Assembly: GCF_902364025.1 (NCBI RefSeq)
Contig: NZ_CABJCG010000009.1
Location: forward strand, 64,965 to 128,964
Origin: Enterocloster lavalensis
GTDB lineage: Bacteria > Bacillota > Clostridia > Lachnospirales > Lachnospiraceae
Reading direction: 5' to 3'
Length of the DNA stretch: 64,000 nucleotides
Shown: piece after piece, positions 8,572 through 17,276 of the stretch
Layout of the letters: each line of letters starts with the position of its first letter
Position numbering within the stretch: the first letter of the stretch is position 1
Position numbers and translations under genes: made by a program
The notes under the pieces: model-generated
What the model was told of the DNA's origin: nothing
Databases searched by the model: none
What the model saw: the letters and a program-made list of their open reading frames with translations, nothing else

Positions 8572-9069
8572 ATGACGGCTGAAGAAAGATTTTCATTATT
8601 TTGTGAACTGATCGATTCGTTTGACCGGGGGTGTAAGTTTGTGAACGACTATAACTCCCTGTTGCACGATTACAATGGAGTGGTCATGTACCAGGCGGAA
8701 TCTCAGTTTATCCATAAGATTGGGCAGGAACCGGGGATCACCATCACGGAGCTGGCGGTCTATTTTGACAAGACCCGAAGCGCCTGCTCGCAGCTGATGC
8801 GGCGGATGAAGGACAAGGGCTGGCTGATCCAGACCAGAAACAGCGACAACAACCGGGAGTACAATCTGCACCTCACCGAGGAGGGGCAGAAGATCTACAA
8901 TTACCACCTCAAATTCGAGGAGGCCTGTTACAGGCGCTCGGCCCGGATGTTGGACGAGTTCTCGGAGGAGGAGCTGGAGACCTATATCCGGATTCAGAAG
9001 AAGCTCAACGAATCCTTCAAACTGGATGTGGAGGAGAGTAAGATGCTGCAGGTCAACAGCAGCAAGTGA
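8572..9069 (+). CDS. MarR-family transcriptional regulator
   Basis: A 165-residue winged-helix repressor. The DNA-binding region (about 58-118) contains ITITELAVYFDKTRSACSQ and the wing NSDNNREYNLHLTEEG, both typical of MarR; flanking helices form the dimer interface. The gene is followed by a hairpin terminator and then by a strong promoter carrying a palindrome at the transcription start, in front of the amidohydrolase operon, which is its most likely target. MarR repressors usually release DNA on binding a small organic ligand. Confidence 0.88.
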   Translation: MTAEERFSLFCELIDSFDRGCKFVNDYNSLLHDYNGVVMYQAESQFIHKIGQEPGITITELAVYFDKTRSACSQLMRRMKDKGWLIQTRNSDNNREYNLHLTEEGQKIYNYHLKFEEACYRRSARMLDEFSEEELETYIRIQKKLNESFKLDVEESKMLQVNSSK

Positions 9070-9105
9070 TTGACCGGACAATTTGATCAGAGATCAGGCG
9101 GCAGG

Positions 9106-9143
9106 GCCGTCCCACTGCTAGGGCAGCGGGGCGGCTTGAATTT
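9106..9143 (+). terminator. Terminator after the MarR gene
   Basis: Arms 9106-9118 and 9123-9135 pair over 13 bases with one mismatch and one G-T pair around a 4-base loop, followed by TTGAATTTT. The T-run is interrupted, so termination may be partial. Confidence 0.6.
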
Positions 9144-9313
9144 TATCCCGCTTATATTTTGCACCTTTGAAAAAGAGGGAACGTTCCGGCTGGACTCCGC
9201 GAATTAAGCAGGGATGTTCCTTGAATAAAAAGTAAATATTACCACATAAAATATATTAAAAGATTCTATGATGGTTAATAATGTTAAGTCAATGCAAAAA
9301 TTTGAAAGATATA

Positions 9314-9342
9314 TTGACAGATTAAACAATAAGTGATATTCT
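9314..9342 (+). promoter_or_regulatory. Strong promoter of the M20/YfcC/C-S lyase operon
   Basis: Perfect TTGACA (9314-9319), 17-base spacer, TATTCT (9337-9342). The predicted start (about 9349) lies just before a palindrome, so a bound repressor would block initiation. Confidence 0.75.
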
Positions 9343-9353
9343 GTTTACATCAG

Positions 9354-9366
9354 TTAAGCAGCTTAA
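9354..9366. promoter_or_regulatory. Probable MarR operator
   Basis: TTAAGC-A-GCTTAA is a perfect palindrome with one central base. Related half-sites follow (TTAAGCTTA at 9371-9379 and ATTAAGCAG at 9385-9393). Size and position fit a MarR dimer site. Confidence 0.6.
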
Positions 9367-9416
9367 ACATTAAGCTTATTATCAATTAAGCAGATTTCTT
9401 GACAGGAGGCACAAAC

Positions 9417-10586
9417 ATGGATGTAAAGAAATTGTACGACGACTATGAGGCTTACATCATTGAGATGAGAAGATGGTTTCACAGGCACCCGGAACTCTCT
9501 CTGAAGGAACAGAACACTTCCCGCAAAATTCAGGAGGAGCTTCAGGGCATGGGGATTCCCTTTGAGGTGCTGGCTCCCAACTGCGGGGTAGCCGCCACCA
9601 TCAAGGGCGGAAAGGAAGGGAAGACCATCGCGCTCCGCGCTGACATCGACGCGCTTCCTGTGAAAGAAGAGACGGGGCTGGAATTTACCTCTGAGAACGA
9701 GGGCGTGATGCACGCCTGCGGCCACGACGCCCACATCGCCATGATGCTGGGAGCGGCCAAGGTGCTGAACGAGATGAAGGAGGAGCTGGCGGGCACTGTG
9801 ATCTGCGTGTTCCAGGTGGCGGAGGAGACGGGCTTCGGCTACAAGGAAGTGCTGGACTATTTCGACTCCATCGGCGGCGTGGACAGCGTGATCGGACTTC
9901 ATATCTGGAGCACGCTTCCGGAGGGAGAGATCCTGCTGATTCCCAATTCCGTATTTGCGGGCGGCGTGGGATACGACCTGACGGTGAAGGGCGAGGGTGG
10001 CCACGGCGGAAGGCCGGACCTGGTGAAGGATCCCATCAAGGCGGCCTGCGAGATGGTTTTAAAGTTCGCGTCCATTCCCAGCAATTTCTACGATGTGCTG
10101 GATCACTCCGTGGTCAACGTGGGGCGCATCGAGGCCGGAACCATCGGCAATGTGTTCCCTTCGGAGGCGAAGCTCTACGGCGGCTTCCGCTGGTATAAGC
10201 CCGGCGGGGATAAAGTGATTCTGGAGAAGATGCACCAGATTGCCAGGGGCGTCTGCGCCATGTACGGGGTGGATTACGAACTGGTGATCAACGGAGGCGT
10301 TCCGCCGGTGAGCAACAACGCAGAGTTGATCAGCCGGGCGAAGGGCCTGGTGAAGGATGTGGACGGCCTTGAGCTGGCGAAGCAGACGGATCCCATCTGC
10401 GCGGGTGACAATTTCGGTTATATTCTGGAGAAGTATAAGGGTTTTTACGGGGTGCTTGGCGCTGAAAAGGCGGGAGACACGGTTTATCCCCAGCACCACT
10501 GCAAATTCGATCTGGATGAGAAGGCGTTCCGCAAGGGTTCCGAGTTTATGGCGAGGTTTGCCATTGATTTCTTAAATGCTGAATAG
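9417..10586 (+). CDS. M20-family amidohydrolase (N-acyl amino acid deacylase type)
   Basis: A 389-residue metallohydrolase of the hippurate/N-acyl-amino-acid amidohydrolase group. Visible motifs are RADIDALP (74-81), HACGHDAH (99-106, metal ligands Cys101 and His103), VAEET (134-138, catalytic and metal Glu136/137), LHIW (161-164, His162), the lid-domain GGHGGRP and the C-terminal PQHH. It hydrolyses an acyl or acetyl group from an amino acid or conjugate. Start at 9417 follows AGGAGG at 9404-9409. It is followed by a carrier and a C-S lyase, which suggests that the deacylated product is an S-substituted cysteine. Confidence 0.87.
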   Translation: MDVKKLYDDYEAYIIEMRRWFHRHPELSLKEQNTSRKIQEELQGMGIPFEVLAPNCGVAATIKGGKEGKTIALRADIDALPVKEETGLEFTSENEGVMHACGHDAHIAMMLGAAKVLNEMKEELAGTVICVFQVAEETGFGYKEVLDYFDSIGGVDSVIGLHIWSTLPEGEILLIPNSVFAGGVGYDLTVKGEGGHGGRPDLVKDPIKAACEMVLKFASIPSNFYDVLDHSVVNVGRIEAGTIGNVFPSEAKLYGGFRWYKPGGDKVILEKMHQIARGVCAMYGVDYELVINGGVPPVSNNAELISRAKGLVKDVDGLELAKQTDPICAGDNFGYILEKYKGFYGVLGAEKAGDTVYPQHHCKFDLDEKAFRKGSEFMARFAIDFLNAE

Positions 10587-10597
10587 GGGGAAAAAAG

Positions 10598-12016
10598 ATG
10601 AGTACAGGGGAAAAGGCGAAGAAAGGTTTTAAGATGCCCCATCTGTTTTGGATTATGATGGGATTGCTGCTGTTTGCATGTCTGTTGACCTACATAATCC
10701 CGGCAGGCGAGTTTGCCGTGGATGAGAACGGAAAGATTCTGGGCGACCAGTTTTCCTACCTGGGGCACCAGAATCCGGTGGCTCCCTGGCGGATGTTCAT
10801 GTTGATTCTTCAGGGCCTTGGCGATTCCGGCCTGGTGATCTGGACGGTTCTTACCTCCGGCGCGATGACGGCGGTGGTCATGGCTACAGGCGCCATCGAC
10901 GAGCTGCTCAACTGGGCTATTTACAAGTTAAAGGATAAGAGCGAAAATATTCTGATTACGATCATGTTTGTGCTGATGGTTTATCTGGGCGGCTTCGGCG
11001 GCACGGACGCCCTGATCGCGGTGGTGCCCATCGGCGTGATCTTTACAAAGAAACTGAAGCTGGATCCCATCTGCGCCATCGGCGTTTCCAGTTACGCCAC
11101 GCTGCTGGGATTCGGAACCGGACCTACCAAGCAGTTTATCACCCAGCTGATGATGGGCGTGCCGGTGTACGGAGCTTTCTTCACCATGTTTCTGAGCATG
11201 AACTTCTTTATGCTTTTGGGACTGTTCCTGCTGCTGCGCTATGTGAAAAAGATCCGCAAGGATCCCACCAAGTCCCTGATGTGGAGCGAGGGCTGGAACC
11301 CCGCCAACATGAAGGTGACCGCCGAGGAGGAGGCGAAGCTGAGCCAGGGAACCAAACTTTCCGGCAGAACCATCGCCATCCTGGTTCTGTTCCTGGGCCA
11401 GTACGGAATTCTGGTGGCTTACCCGCTTTTAGGCGGAGACGGGAATTATCTCCAGCATTTGATGACGGCGCTGGCGCTGTTTGTAGCCATTGTCTGCGGC
11501 TTTATCGGCGGATTCTCCTTTGACAAGGTGGGCGACGAGTTTGTAAAGGGCCTGCAGGGGCTGGTATTCGTAGGTTTTGTAATTGGTCTTGCCAAGGTGA
11601 TGTCCCTGGTGCTGGCCGAGGGTATGGTGATCCACACCATGGTTTATGCGATGACAAGACCGCTTATGGGCTTAAGCCGTGCAGTGTCCAGCATCGGAAT
11701 GACCGCGATCATTTCCGTGGTCAACCTGCTGATCCCCTCCGCTACCTCCAAGGCCGCGATTCTGGTACCGATCTTAAAGCCCATCGCGGAGACCTTAAAC
11801 ATGGATTTAAACGTTGCGGTGCAGGCGTTCCAGTACGGCGACGGATTCACCAACATGATTTCCCCGTTCCTGGGCTGGACCGTTGGTTCCTGCGTGATGG
11901 CGGGCGTGCCGTTCCCGAAGTGGTTTAAATGGGTTTTCCCGAAAGTAATTGCGTTTATCCTGATTTCGTTTGTTATAATGTATGTATTGACAGAGAGCGG
12001 CTGGACCGCATTCTAA
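10598..12016 (+). CDS. YfcC/DcuC-superfamily carrier
   Basis: A 472-residue membrane protein with about 12 hydrophobic segments. The sequence near residues 125-145 (GGFGGTDALIAVVPIG) and the C-terminal IPSATSKAAILVPILKP region are typical of the YfcC branch of the C4-dicarboxylate anaerobic carrier family, which often lies beside M20 peptidases or amidohydrolases. It begins 11 bases after the amidohydrolase and presumably imports that enzyme's N-acylated substrate. Confidence 0.8.
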   Translation: MSTGEKAKKGFKMPHLFWIMMGLLLFACLLTYIIPAGEFAVDENGKILGDQFSYLGHQNPVAPWRMFMLILQGLGDSGLVIWTVLTSGAMTAVVMATGAIDELLNWAIYKLKDKSENILITIMFVLMVYLGGFGGTDALIAVVPIGVIFTKKLKLDPICAIGVSSYATLLGFGTGPTKQFITQLMMGVPVYGAFFTMFLSMNFFMLLGLFLLLRYVKKIRKDPTKSLMWSEGWNPANMKVTAEEEAKLSQGTKLSGRTIAILVLFLGQYGILVAYPLLGGDGNYLQHLMTALALFVAIVCGFIGGFSFDKVGDEFVKGLQGLVFVGFVIGLAKVMSLVLAEGMVIHTMVYAMTRPLMGLSRAVSSIGMTAIISVVNLLIPSATSKAAILVPILKPIAETLNMDLNVAVQAFQYGDGFTNMISPFLGWTVGSCVMAGVPFPKWFKWVFPKVIAFILISFVIMYVLTESGWTAF

Positions 12017-12052
12017 AATATGGAGATTTTGTAGAAAAGAGGTTGAATGATT

Positions 12053-13234
12053 ATGAAGTACAATTTTGACGAGGTTGTGGACCGGAAGGGCACTTACTCC
12101 TGCAAACTGGATCAGATGCCCGAGGGCGCGCCGTCGGATGCGCTGTCCGTATGGGTTGCGGATATGGATTTTGCCTGCGCCGAGCCCATTATCAGGGCGC
12201 TGCACGAGCGCATTGACCGGAAGATTTTCGGATACACCATCTACGACAACGAGGACTTAAAACATGCCGTGACCGGCTGGTTCAGGCGCAGATACGGCTG
12301 GGAAGTGGCTAAAGAGGACGTATTTTTCAGCCCCGGCGTGGTGCCGGCCCTGGCGTTCCTGCTTCAGGCCCTGACAAGCGAGGGGGACGGGATCATTATC
12401 CAGAGACCGGTGTATTATCCCTTTACCAACAAAATTAATGGAAATAACAGGAAAATCTTCAACAGTTCCCTGATCTATGAGAATGGCGACTACCGCATGG
12501 ATTATGAGGATCTGGAGAAAAAGTTCGCCGACGAGGCGGTCAAGGGTATGATTCTCTGCAGCCCCCACAACCCGGTTGGACGGGTGTGGACCGTGGAGGA
12601 ACTGGGACGTCTGGTAGAGATCGCGAAAAAGTATGGAAAATGGATTATCTCCGATGAGATCCACATGGATCTGACCCGCAAGGGCGTGGTCCACACGCCG
12701 CTGTTAAAGGTGGCTCCCGAGTATGCCGACCACATCGTGGTCTGCACGGCTCCCTCCAAGACCTTCAACCTGGCGGGTATGCAGCTGTCCAATATTGTGA
12801 TCCCCAACAAGGAGTGGCAGAAGAAGTGGCTGGGTGTGATCGACGACGCATTTTCCGTCAGCATGGCCAATCCCTTCGGCATCGCCGCCACCATCGCCGC
12901 CTACAACGAGGGCGAGGAGTGGCTGGACCAGCTGCGGGATTACCTGGATGAGAACATCCGCTTTGTCAAGGAGTTCGTCAAGGAGCAGCTGCCCAGGGCC
13001 AGCGTGACCGCGGTGGAGGGCACCTACCTGATCTGGCTGGATTTGAACGGATATGAGAGCGATCCTAAGAAGCTGGAGAAGCTGATGCAGGAGACCGCCA
13101 GAATCGCCTTTGACGAGGGGTACATTTTCGGCGAGGAAGGAAATGGATTTGAGCGGATCAACGCAGCTATGCCCAAGCGTTGTGTGGAGGACTGCATGAA
13201 CCGGATCAAGAAGGCGTTAGACACGCTGAACTAG
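12053..13234 (+). CDS. MalY/PatB-type PLP-dependent C-S beta-lyase
   Basis: A 393-residue fold-type I PLP enzyme. The N-terminus MKYNFDEVVDRKGTYSCK and the motif VWVADMDF are hallmarks of MalY/PatB cystathionine beta-lyases; the PLP lysine is in APSKTFNLAG. The enzyme splits S-substituted cysteines to a thiol, pyruvate and ammonia. Two starts are possible, ATG 12047 (4 bases after AAAAGAGG) or ATG 12053 (10 bases); I prefer 12053 because family members begin at this MKY. It is the third gene of the M20/YfcC unit. Confidence 0.85.
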   Translation: MKYNFDEVVDRKGTYSCKLDQMPEGAPSDALSVWVADMDFACAEPIIRALHERIDRKIFGYTIYDNEDLKHAVTGWFRRRYGWEVAKEDVFFSPGVVPALAFLLQALTSEGDGIIIQRPVYYPFTNKINGNNRKIFNSSLIYENGDYRMDYEDLEKKFADEAVKGMILCSPHNPVGRVWTVEELGRLVEIAKKYGKWIISDEIHMDLTRKGVVHTPLLKVAPEYADHIVVCTAPSKTFNLAGMQLSNIVIPNKEWQKKWLGVIDDAFSVSMANPFGIAATIAAYNEGEEWLDQLRDYLDENIRFVKEFVKEQLPRASVTAVEGTYLIWLDLNGYESDPKKLEKLMQETARIAFDEGYIFGEEGNGFERINAAMPKRCVEDCMNRIKKALDTLN

Positions 13235-13318
13235 TTGACACAACGATGTTTTATGGTACATAATGGTAGGGGGCTGTCAACCGGCGGCCCCCTTAACGCA
13301 TCGAAAAAGGAGAGAAGG

Positions 13319-14254
13319 ATGGGAGCAGGGGAGAACATGAAAAGCAGGAAAAAAGCCGCAGCCGCGGCCATTGCGGGAAATGTCATATTCGGGTTGAGTT
13401 TTATGTTTTCCAGGGTGGTGCTTTTGACTGTGGACACATTTGTCATGCTGGCGCTGCGGTTTTCCATCGCGTTTCTGGCCATGAATGTGCTGGTATGCGC
13501 CCGGGTGGTGAAGGTGGACTTGAAAAAGGATCTGAGACCTCTTCTGGCCCTGGGGCTTTTCCAGCCGGTGTTGTATTTTACCTTTGAAAGCCTGGGGATC
13601 AAGCTGACCAACTCGGTGATCTCCGGCTCTATGATCGCCACGGTGCCGGTGGCGGGGATGCTGCTGGGGGCGGTGTTCCTGAAGGAACGTTTTACAGTCA
13701 GACAGCTGCTGTTCGGGCTGATGTCCCTGGCGGGGGCGGTGCTGATCGCCATGTCCGGGGAAGGGGGCGGCGCCAGCCTGGCAGGCATTCTGGTGCTGGT
13801 CTGCGCGGTAATCACCGGCTCGGGATTCAGCCTGCTCAGCAGGCGCTGCGCGGACCGCTACACGGCGTTTGAACGGACCTATGTGATGTTCGGCCTGGGA
13901 ATGGCGGTGTTCGTGACCGCGGCTCTGGTCACGGAGGGCGGGAATCTGGCCGCCCAGGCGGGCAAAGCGCTGGGAGATATCAGGATTCTGGGCGCGCTGC
14001 TGTATCTGGGGATCATCTCTTCCGTGGCGGCGTTCTGTATGTTAAATTACTCGGTCAACGATCTGACCGTGGCCCAGGCCACGTCCTACACGAATTTGGC
14101 GACCGTGGTGTCCATGGTGGCCGGAGCCATTTTCCTGGCCGAGCCGGTGGGGCCGGCGCACCTGGCCGGGTGCGCGTTGATCCTGGTGGGCGTGTACTGT
14201 TCCAACCGGGAAGGGATCAGGGTTCGTCTGCATCAAAAACAATCGGTGAAGTGA
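13319..14254 (+). CDS. EamA (DMT superfamily) transporter
   Basis: A 311-residue membrane protein with ten predicted helices in two EamA repeats; each repeat ends in the usual E-rich turn (LGAVFLKERF near residue 120 and AIFLAEPVGP near residue 270). Such carriers export amino acids or metabolites. The ATG at 13319 was chosen because AAGGAG precedes it; MKSRKK at 13337 is an alternative. Downstream of the C-S lyase with a GC-rich hairpin in the gap, so it may be partly uncoupled. A role in exporting a thiol or amino acid product is possible but unproven. Confidence 0.85.
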   Translation: MGAGENMKSRKKAAAAAIAGNVIFGLSFMFSRVVLLTVDTFVMLALRFSIAFLAMNVLVCARVVKVDLKKDLRPLLALGLFQPVLYFTFESLGIKLTNSVISGSMIATVPVAGMLLGAVFLKERFTVRQLLFGLMSLAGAVLIAMSGEGGGASLAGILVLVCAVITGSGFSLLSRRCADRYTAFERTYVMFGLGMAVFVTAALVTEGGNLAAQAGKALGDIRILGALLYLGIISSVAAFCMLNYSVNDLTVAQATSYTNLATVVSMVAGAIFLAEPVGPAHLAGCALILVGVYCSNREGIRVRLHQKQSVK

Positions 14255-14270
14255 AAGAAAGGCGGGATGG

Positions 14271-14301
14271 GCCGCTCCGGAGAGATTCGGGGCGGCTTTT
14301 T
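14271..14301 (+). terminator. Rho-independent terminator after eamA
   Basis: GCCGCTCCG (14271-14279) pairs with CGGGGCGGC (14288-14296), followed by TTTTT and a second T-run. Confidence 0.8.
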
Positions 14302-14398
14302 ACCGTTTTTTTACAAACAAATTACAGAACTGTGATGTTACCAAAAGCGAACCAGTGCTAAGCTGAAACAAACGAAGAGAGAGTGAGGAGCGTAAGTT

Positions 14399-15568
14399 AT
14401 GAAAAAAATCTTGGCACTGGGACTTTGCATCTGTATGACGGCGGCGGTGAGCGCCTGTGGGAGCGGCCAGGGACAGACGGCCGCAGGAACGGTACCGGCG
14501 CAAGCCGCGGTGGAAAAAACCGCGGAGGGCAGCGGCGGGGAGACCGGGACTCCGGATGGAAACACGGAGGGAGCAGGAGCCGCAGGGGAAACCGGGGCGG
14601 GGGACAGCCGCTCCGCGGAAATGGATGCACCGGTCCAGACGGAACCGTTGCTGGTATATCTGAATGATTTCGACGGTGTGATCGGGGACCTGTTCAAAGA
14701 GGCAACCGGGTACGATGTGGAAGTGGTGGCCGGAAACGGCGCGGAGACCATGTCCAGAATTGAGGCGGAGAAGAGCAATCCCCAGTGGGATGTGGTATGG
14801 ATTGATTCCATGTATGATGTGTACAATTTGTCCGGTGATGGGAGTCTGCTGACCGGCTGGGAGCCGGAAAACGCGGCGAACCTGACGGAGTTTTCCAAAG
14901 GGCTGGTGCCGGACAATAAGTGCTGCTGGCCAACGGACATCCATGCGGCGGGCGTGCTGGTGTACCGGACGGACAAGTACGACCAGTCCTCCGCCCCCAG
15001 AACCTTTGCGGACCTGACGGATGAGGCCTATGCAGGGCAGGTGGGCATGGCCGATCCCGGAGTGGCGGCCCCGGCCTATCCTCTGGCCGCCTATTTCTTC
15101 GACCGTCTGGGAATGGACGGAGGGAAAGCGTATTTTAACCAGCTGTTTAGCCAGGGGCTGAAGGTATATCCCAAAAACCCCCAGGTAGTCCAGGCCCTTG
15201 CCAGCGGCGAGGTGTCCATTGCGCTGCTGCAGGAGACCAACGCCTACGATATGGTGGCCGGAGGGGAACCGATCCAGATATTATGGCCGGAGGAGGGCGC
15301 GCCCGGCTCCACCAGAGTTGCCGCTATAAACGCCGGTTCCGACCAGATGGAGATTGCCAAGCTGTTTGTGAATTTCCTGCTGGATCCGGCGACTCAGCAG
15401 AAGCTGGTAGACACCGGGGACGAGGGATATTTTGAACCCTCCGTAAACGGCGTAAACCGGAAGGCAGAGCGGGATGAGAACGCCAAAATGGCGGTGGCGG
15501 ACATCGAGTGGGGCGCAAAGAACGAGGCCGAGATCAAGGCTTGGTTCGCCGATATGTCCGCGCAGTAG
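14399..15568 (+). CDS. ABC importer substrate-binding lipoprotein
   Basis: A 389-residue exported protein. The signal peptide ends at the lipobox (VSAC, Cys20), followed by an Ala/Gly/Glu-rich linker (about 21-80) and then a periplasmic-binding-protein fold of the Fe(III)/spermidine/2-aminoethylphosphonate-like group: PLLVYLNDFDGVIGDLFKE near 82, WDVVWIDSM near 130, and YFEPSVNG near the end. It delivers the ligand to the permease that follows 16 bases later. The ligand cannot be read from sequence. Confidence 0.85.
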   Translation: MKKILALGLCICMTAAVSACGSGQGQTAAGTVPAQAAVEKTAEGSGGETGTPDGNTEGAGAAGETGAGDSRSAEMDAPVQTEPLLVYLNDFDGVIGDLFKEATGYDVEVVAGNGAETMSRIEAEKSNPQWDVVWIDSMYDVYNLSGDGSLLTGWEPENAANLTEFSKGLVPDNKCCWPTDIHAAGVLVYRTDKYDQSSAPRTFADLTDEAYAGQVGMADPGVAAPAYPLAAYFFDRLGMDGGKAYFNQLFSQGLKVYPKNPQVVQALASGEVSIALLQETNAYDMVAGGEPIQILWPEEGAPGSTRVAAINAGSDQMEIAKLFVNFLLDPATQQKLVDTGDEGYFEPSVNGVNRKAERDENAKMAVADIEWGAKNEAEIKAWFADMSAQ

Positions 15569-15584
15569 AGACCGGAGCGCAGAG

Positions 15585-17276
15585 ATGAAATTAAAAGAAA
15601 ATATTGCGGGTTTCGGCGTCCTGGGAATCCTGACCGTGCTGGTGCTGCTGCCGTTGGCGGCAGTGCTGGCTCAGGTCGTATGTCCGGGGCTGTCTCCTGA
15701 TAAATTCGACGCCGGAAATCTTCGTCTGGTACTGGATGTGTTTGTCCGTCCGCTGTGGAAAAAGGCGTTTTTCAATTCCGCCGGACTCAGCCTGGCGACC
15801 ACGGTATTCGGTCTGCTTTTAGCCGGGGGGCTGGCTCATGTGAGAGTGCGCTACGACTTCCCGCTTGCCAGGCTGTTGGATATCGTCAGCTGGATTCTGA
15901 TGATTATGCCCTCCTTTATTCTGGCCCAGGGGTGGGTCTTTTTTGCCTCCGGGAACGGCATCGCCAGCTCCTGGCTGCACATTCCGGGGATGAGCTCCTT
16001 TCTGTTCAGCTTCCCCGGCCTGGTCTGCGTGATGGTGCTGTGCAAATATCCCATGGCTTACGTGGCCATCAAGGCGGCGCTGGAGTGGTATCCGGCCCGC
16101 CTGGTTCATGCGGCCAGAATGAACGGGGCTTCTCCGCTGCGGGTTTGGCGTACCGTGCAGATGCCGCTGTGTTTGCCTGCGTATTTTTCCGCGGCGATGC
16201 TGATTTTTATGGACACGGTGGGGGATTACGGCATGTCGTCCACCATTACGGCGGTGTATGCGTTTCCCACGCTGCCTTACACCATTTACAGCGCCATCTG
16301 CTCGTCCCCGGTGCGTTTCGATATGGCGGGGGTGCTCTCGATGTACCTGGTGGTGATGATTGTTGTTGCTATGGGGCTCCAGTTTTGCGCCATGGGCAGA
16401 AAACGGTTCGATTTTCTGAGCTGTGGAACCGAGCGGGTGATGCCCCGCAAGCCGGGGCCGGTAAAAGGAGCGGTTATTACGGCTGCGTCCGGCGTATTCT
16501 GCCTGGCTGCCCTGGGGATACCGGTGGGTTCCAACTTTATCATGTCCTTTTCGGATTCCTTTAGTATACAGAAATTCCGCTTTACCCTGGACAATTACCG
16601 GGGAGTGCTGGAGCTGGACGGCGCGCTGCTCCGGGGCGTCCAAAATTCGCTGAGCCTGGCGGCGGTGGCCGCAGTGATCGGATTGCTTGTGGGATTCGCG
16701 GCCGCTTATCTCCTGACCTACTCACGGTTTAAACTGAAGCGGCTGATCGACCTGCTGACGCTGACGGCCATGGCCGTTCCGGGAGTGGTGCTGGGCATCG
16801 GGTATATTTTTGTGTGGAACCAGAAATGGCTTGCTTCCGTGGGATTAAACCTGTACGGCAAACCGGAAATCCTGATTCTGGCCAGCGTGGCCTCCGCGGT
16901 TCCACTGATTAACCGGGTGCTGGAGGGCGGCATGTCCAAGGTTCCGGAGCAGCTTTTGACCGCATCCCAGATACAGGGCGCGGGCCTGGCGCGGCGGATT
17001 CGGACGGTCCTTTTGCCGTTACTCCATTCCAGCACGGTTTCCGCGGTTTTGGCGGCGTTTGGGGGAAGCGTATTCAATCTGGCCATCACCACGATTCTGT
17101 ATCCGCCCAACTTCAGCACGCTGCCGGTGTACATAAGCGATGCCTACAACGACCTGAAATTCGGCTACGCGGCGGCAGCTACCATTGTGGGTGGCACATT
17201 TATCATCGGGATCATGCTGATTTTGGAATTCGTTTTAAATATTGGAAAGAGGAAACAGAATGCAGACAATACTTGA
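15585..17276 (+). CDS. Fused two-domain ABC importer permease
   Basis: A 563-residue membrane protein containing two BPD-type permease halves, each of about six helices, as in FbpB-like iron and aminoethylphosphonate importers. EAA-like loops are seen in each half (ARMNGASPLRVWRTVQMPL near residue 180, and ASQIQGAGLARRIRTVLLP near residue 465). Start at 15585 (MKLKENIAGFG) has a weak GGAG ribosome site; the open frame extends upstream inside the binding-protein gene and is not real there. Its end overlaps the ATPase gene by 17 bases. Confidence 0.85.
   Translation: MKLKENIAGFGVLGILTVLVLLPLAAVLAQVVCPGLSPDKFDAGNLRLVLDVFVRPLWKKAFFNSAGLSLATTVFGLLLAGGLAHVRVRYDFPLARLLDIVSWILMIMPSFILAQGWVFFASGNGIASSWLHIPGMSSFLFSFPGLVCVMVLCKYPMAYVAIKAALEWYPARLVHAARMNGASPLRVWRTVQMPLCLPAYFSAAMLIFMDTVGDYGMSSTITAVYAFPTLPYTIYSAICSSPVRFDMAGVLSMYLVVMIVVAMGLQFCAMGRKRFDFLSCGTERVMPRKPGPVKGAVITAASGVFCLAALGIPVGSNFIMSFSDSFSIQKFRFTLDNYRGVLELDGALLRGVQNSLSLAAVAAVIGLLVGFAAAYLLTYSRFKLKRLIDLLTLTAMAVPGVVLGIGYIFVWNQKWLASVGLNLYGKPEILILASVASAVPLINRVLEGGMSKVPEQLLTASQIQGAGLARRIRTVLLPLLHSSTVSAVLAAFGGSVFNLAITTILYPPNFSTLPVYISDAYNDLKFGYAAAATIVGGTFIIGIMLILEFVLNIGKRKQNADNT

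Larger units (their letters stand above)
9070..9416. other. Regulatory gap between MarR and amidohydrolase genes
   Basis: No gene is seen in these 347 bases. They hold a terminator (9106-9143), an AT-rich segment with repeated TTAA-containing words, a consensus promoter (9314-9342) and palindromic operators (9354 onward). Confidence 0.7.

Noticed and set aside
9160..9240. T-box or other amino-acid riboswitch in front of the M20 operon
   Set aside because: No AGGGTGGNACCGCG-like T-box sequence and no terminator/antiterminator pair; the consensus promoter lies downstream of this segment.
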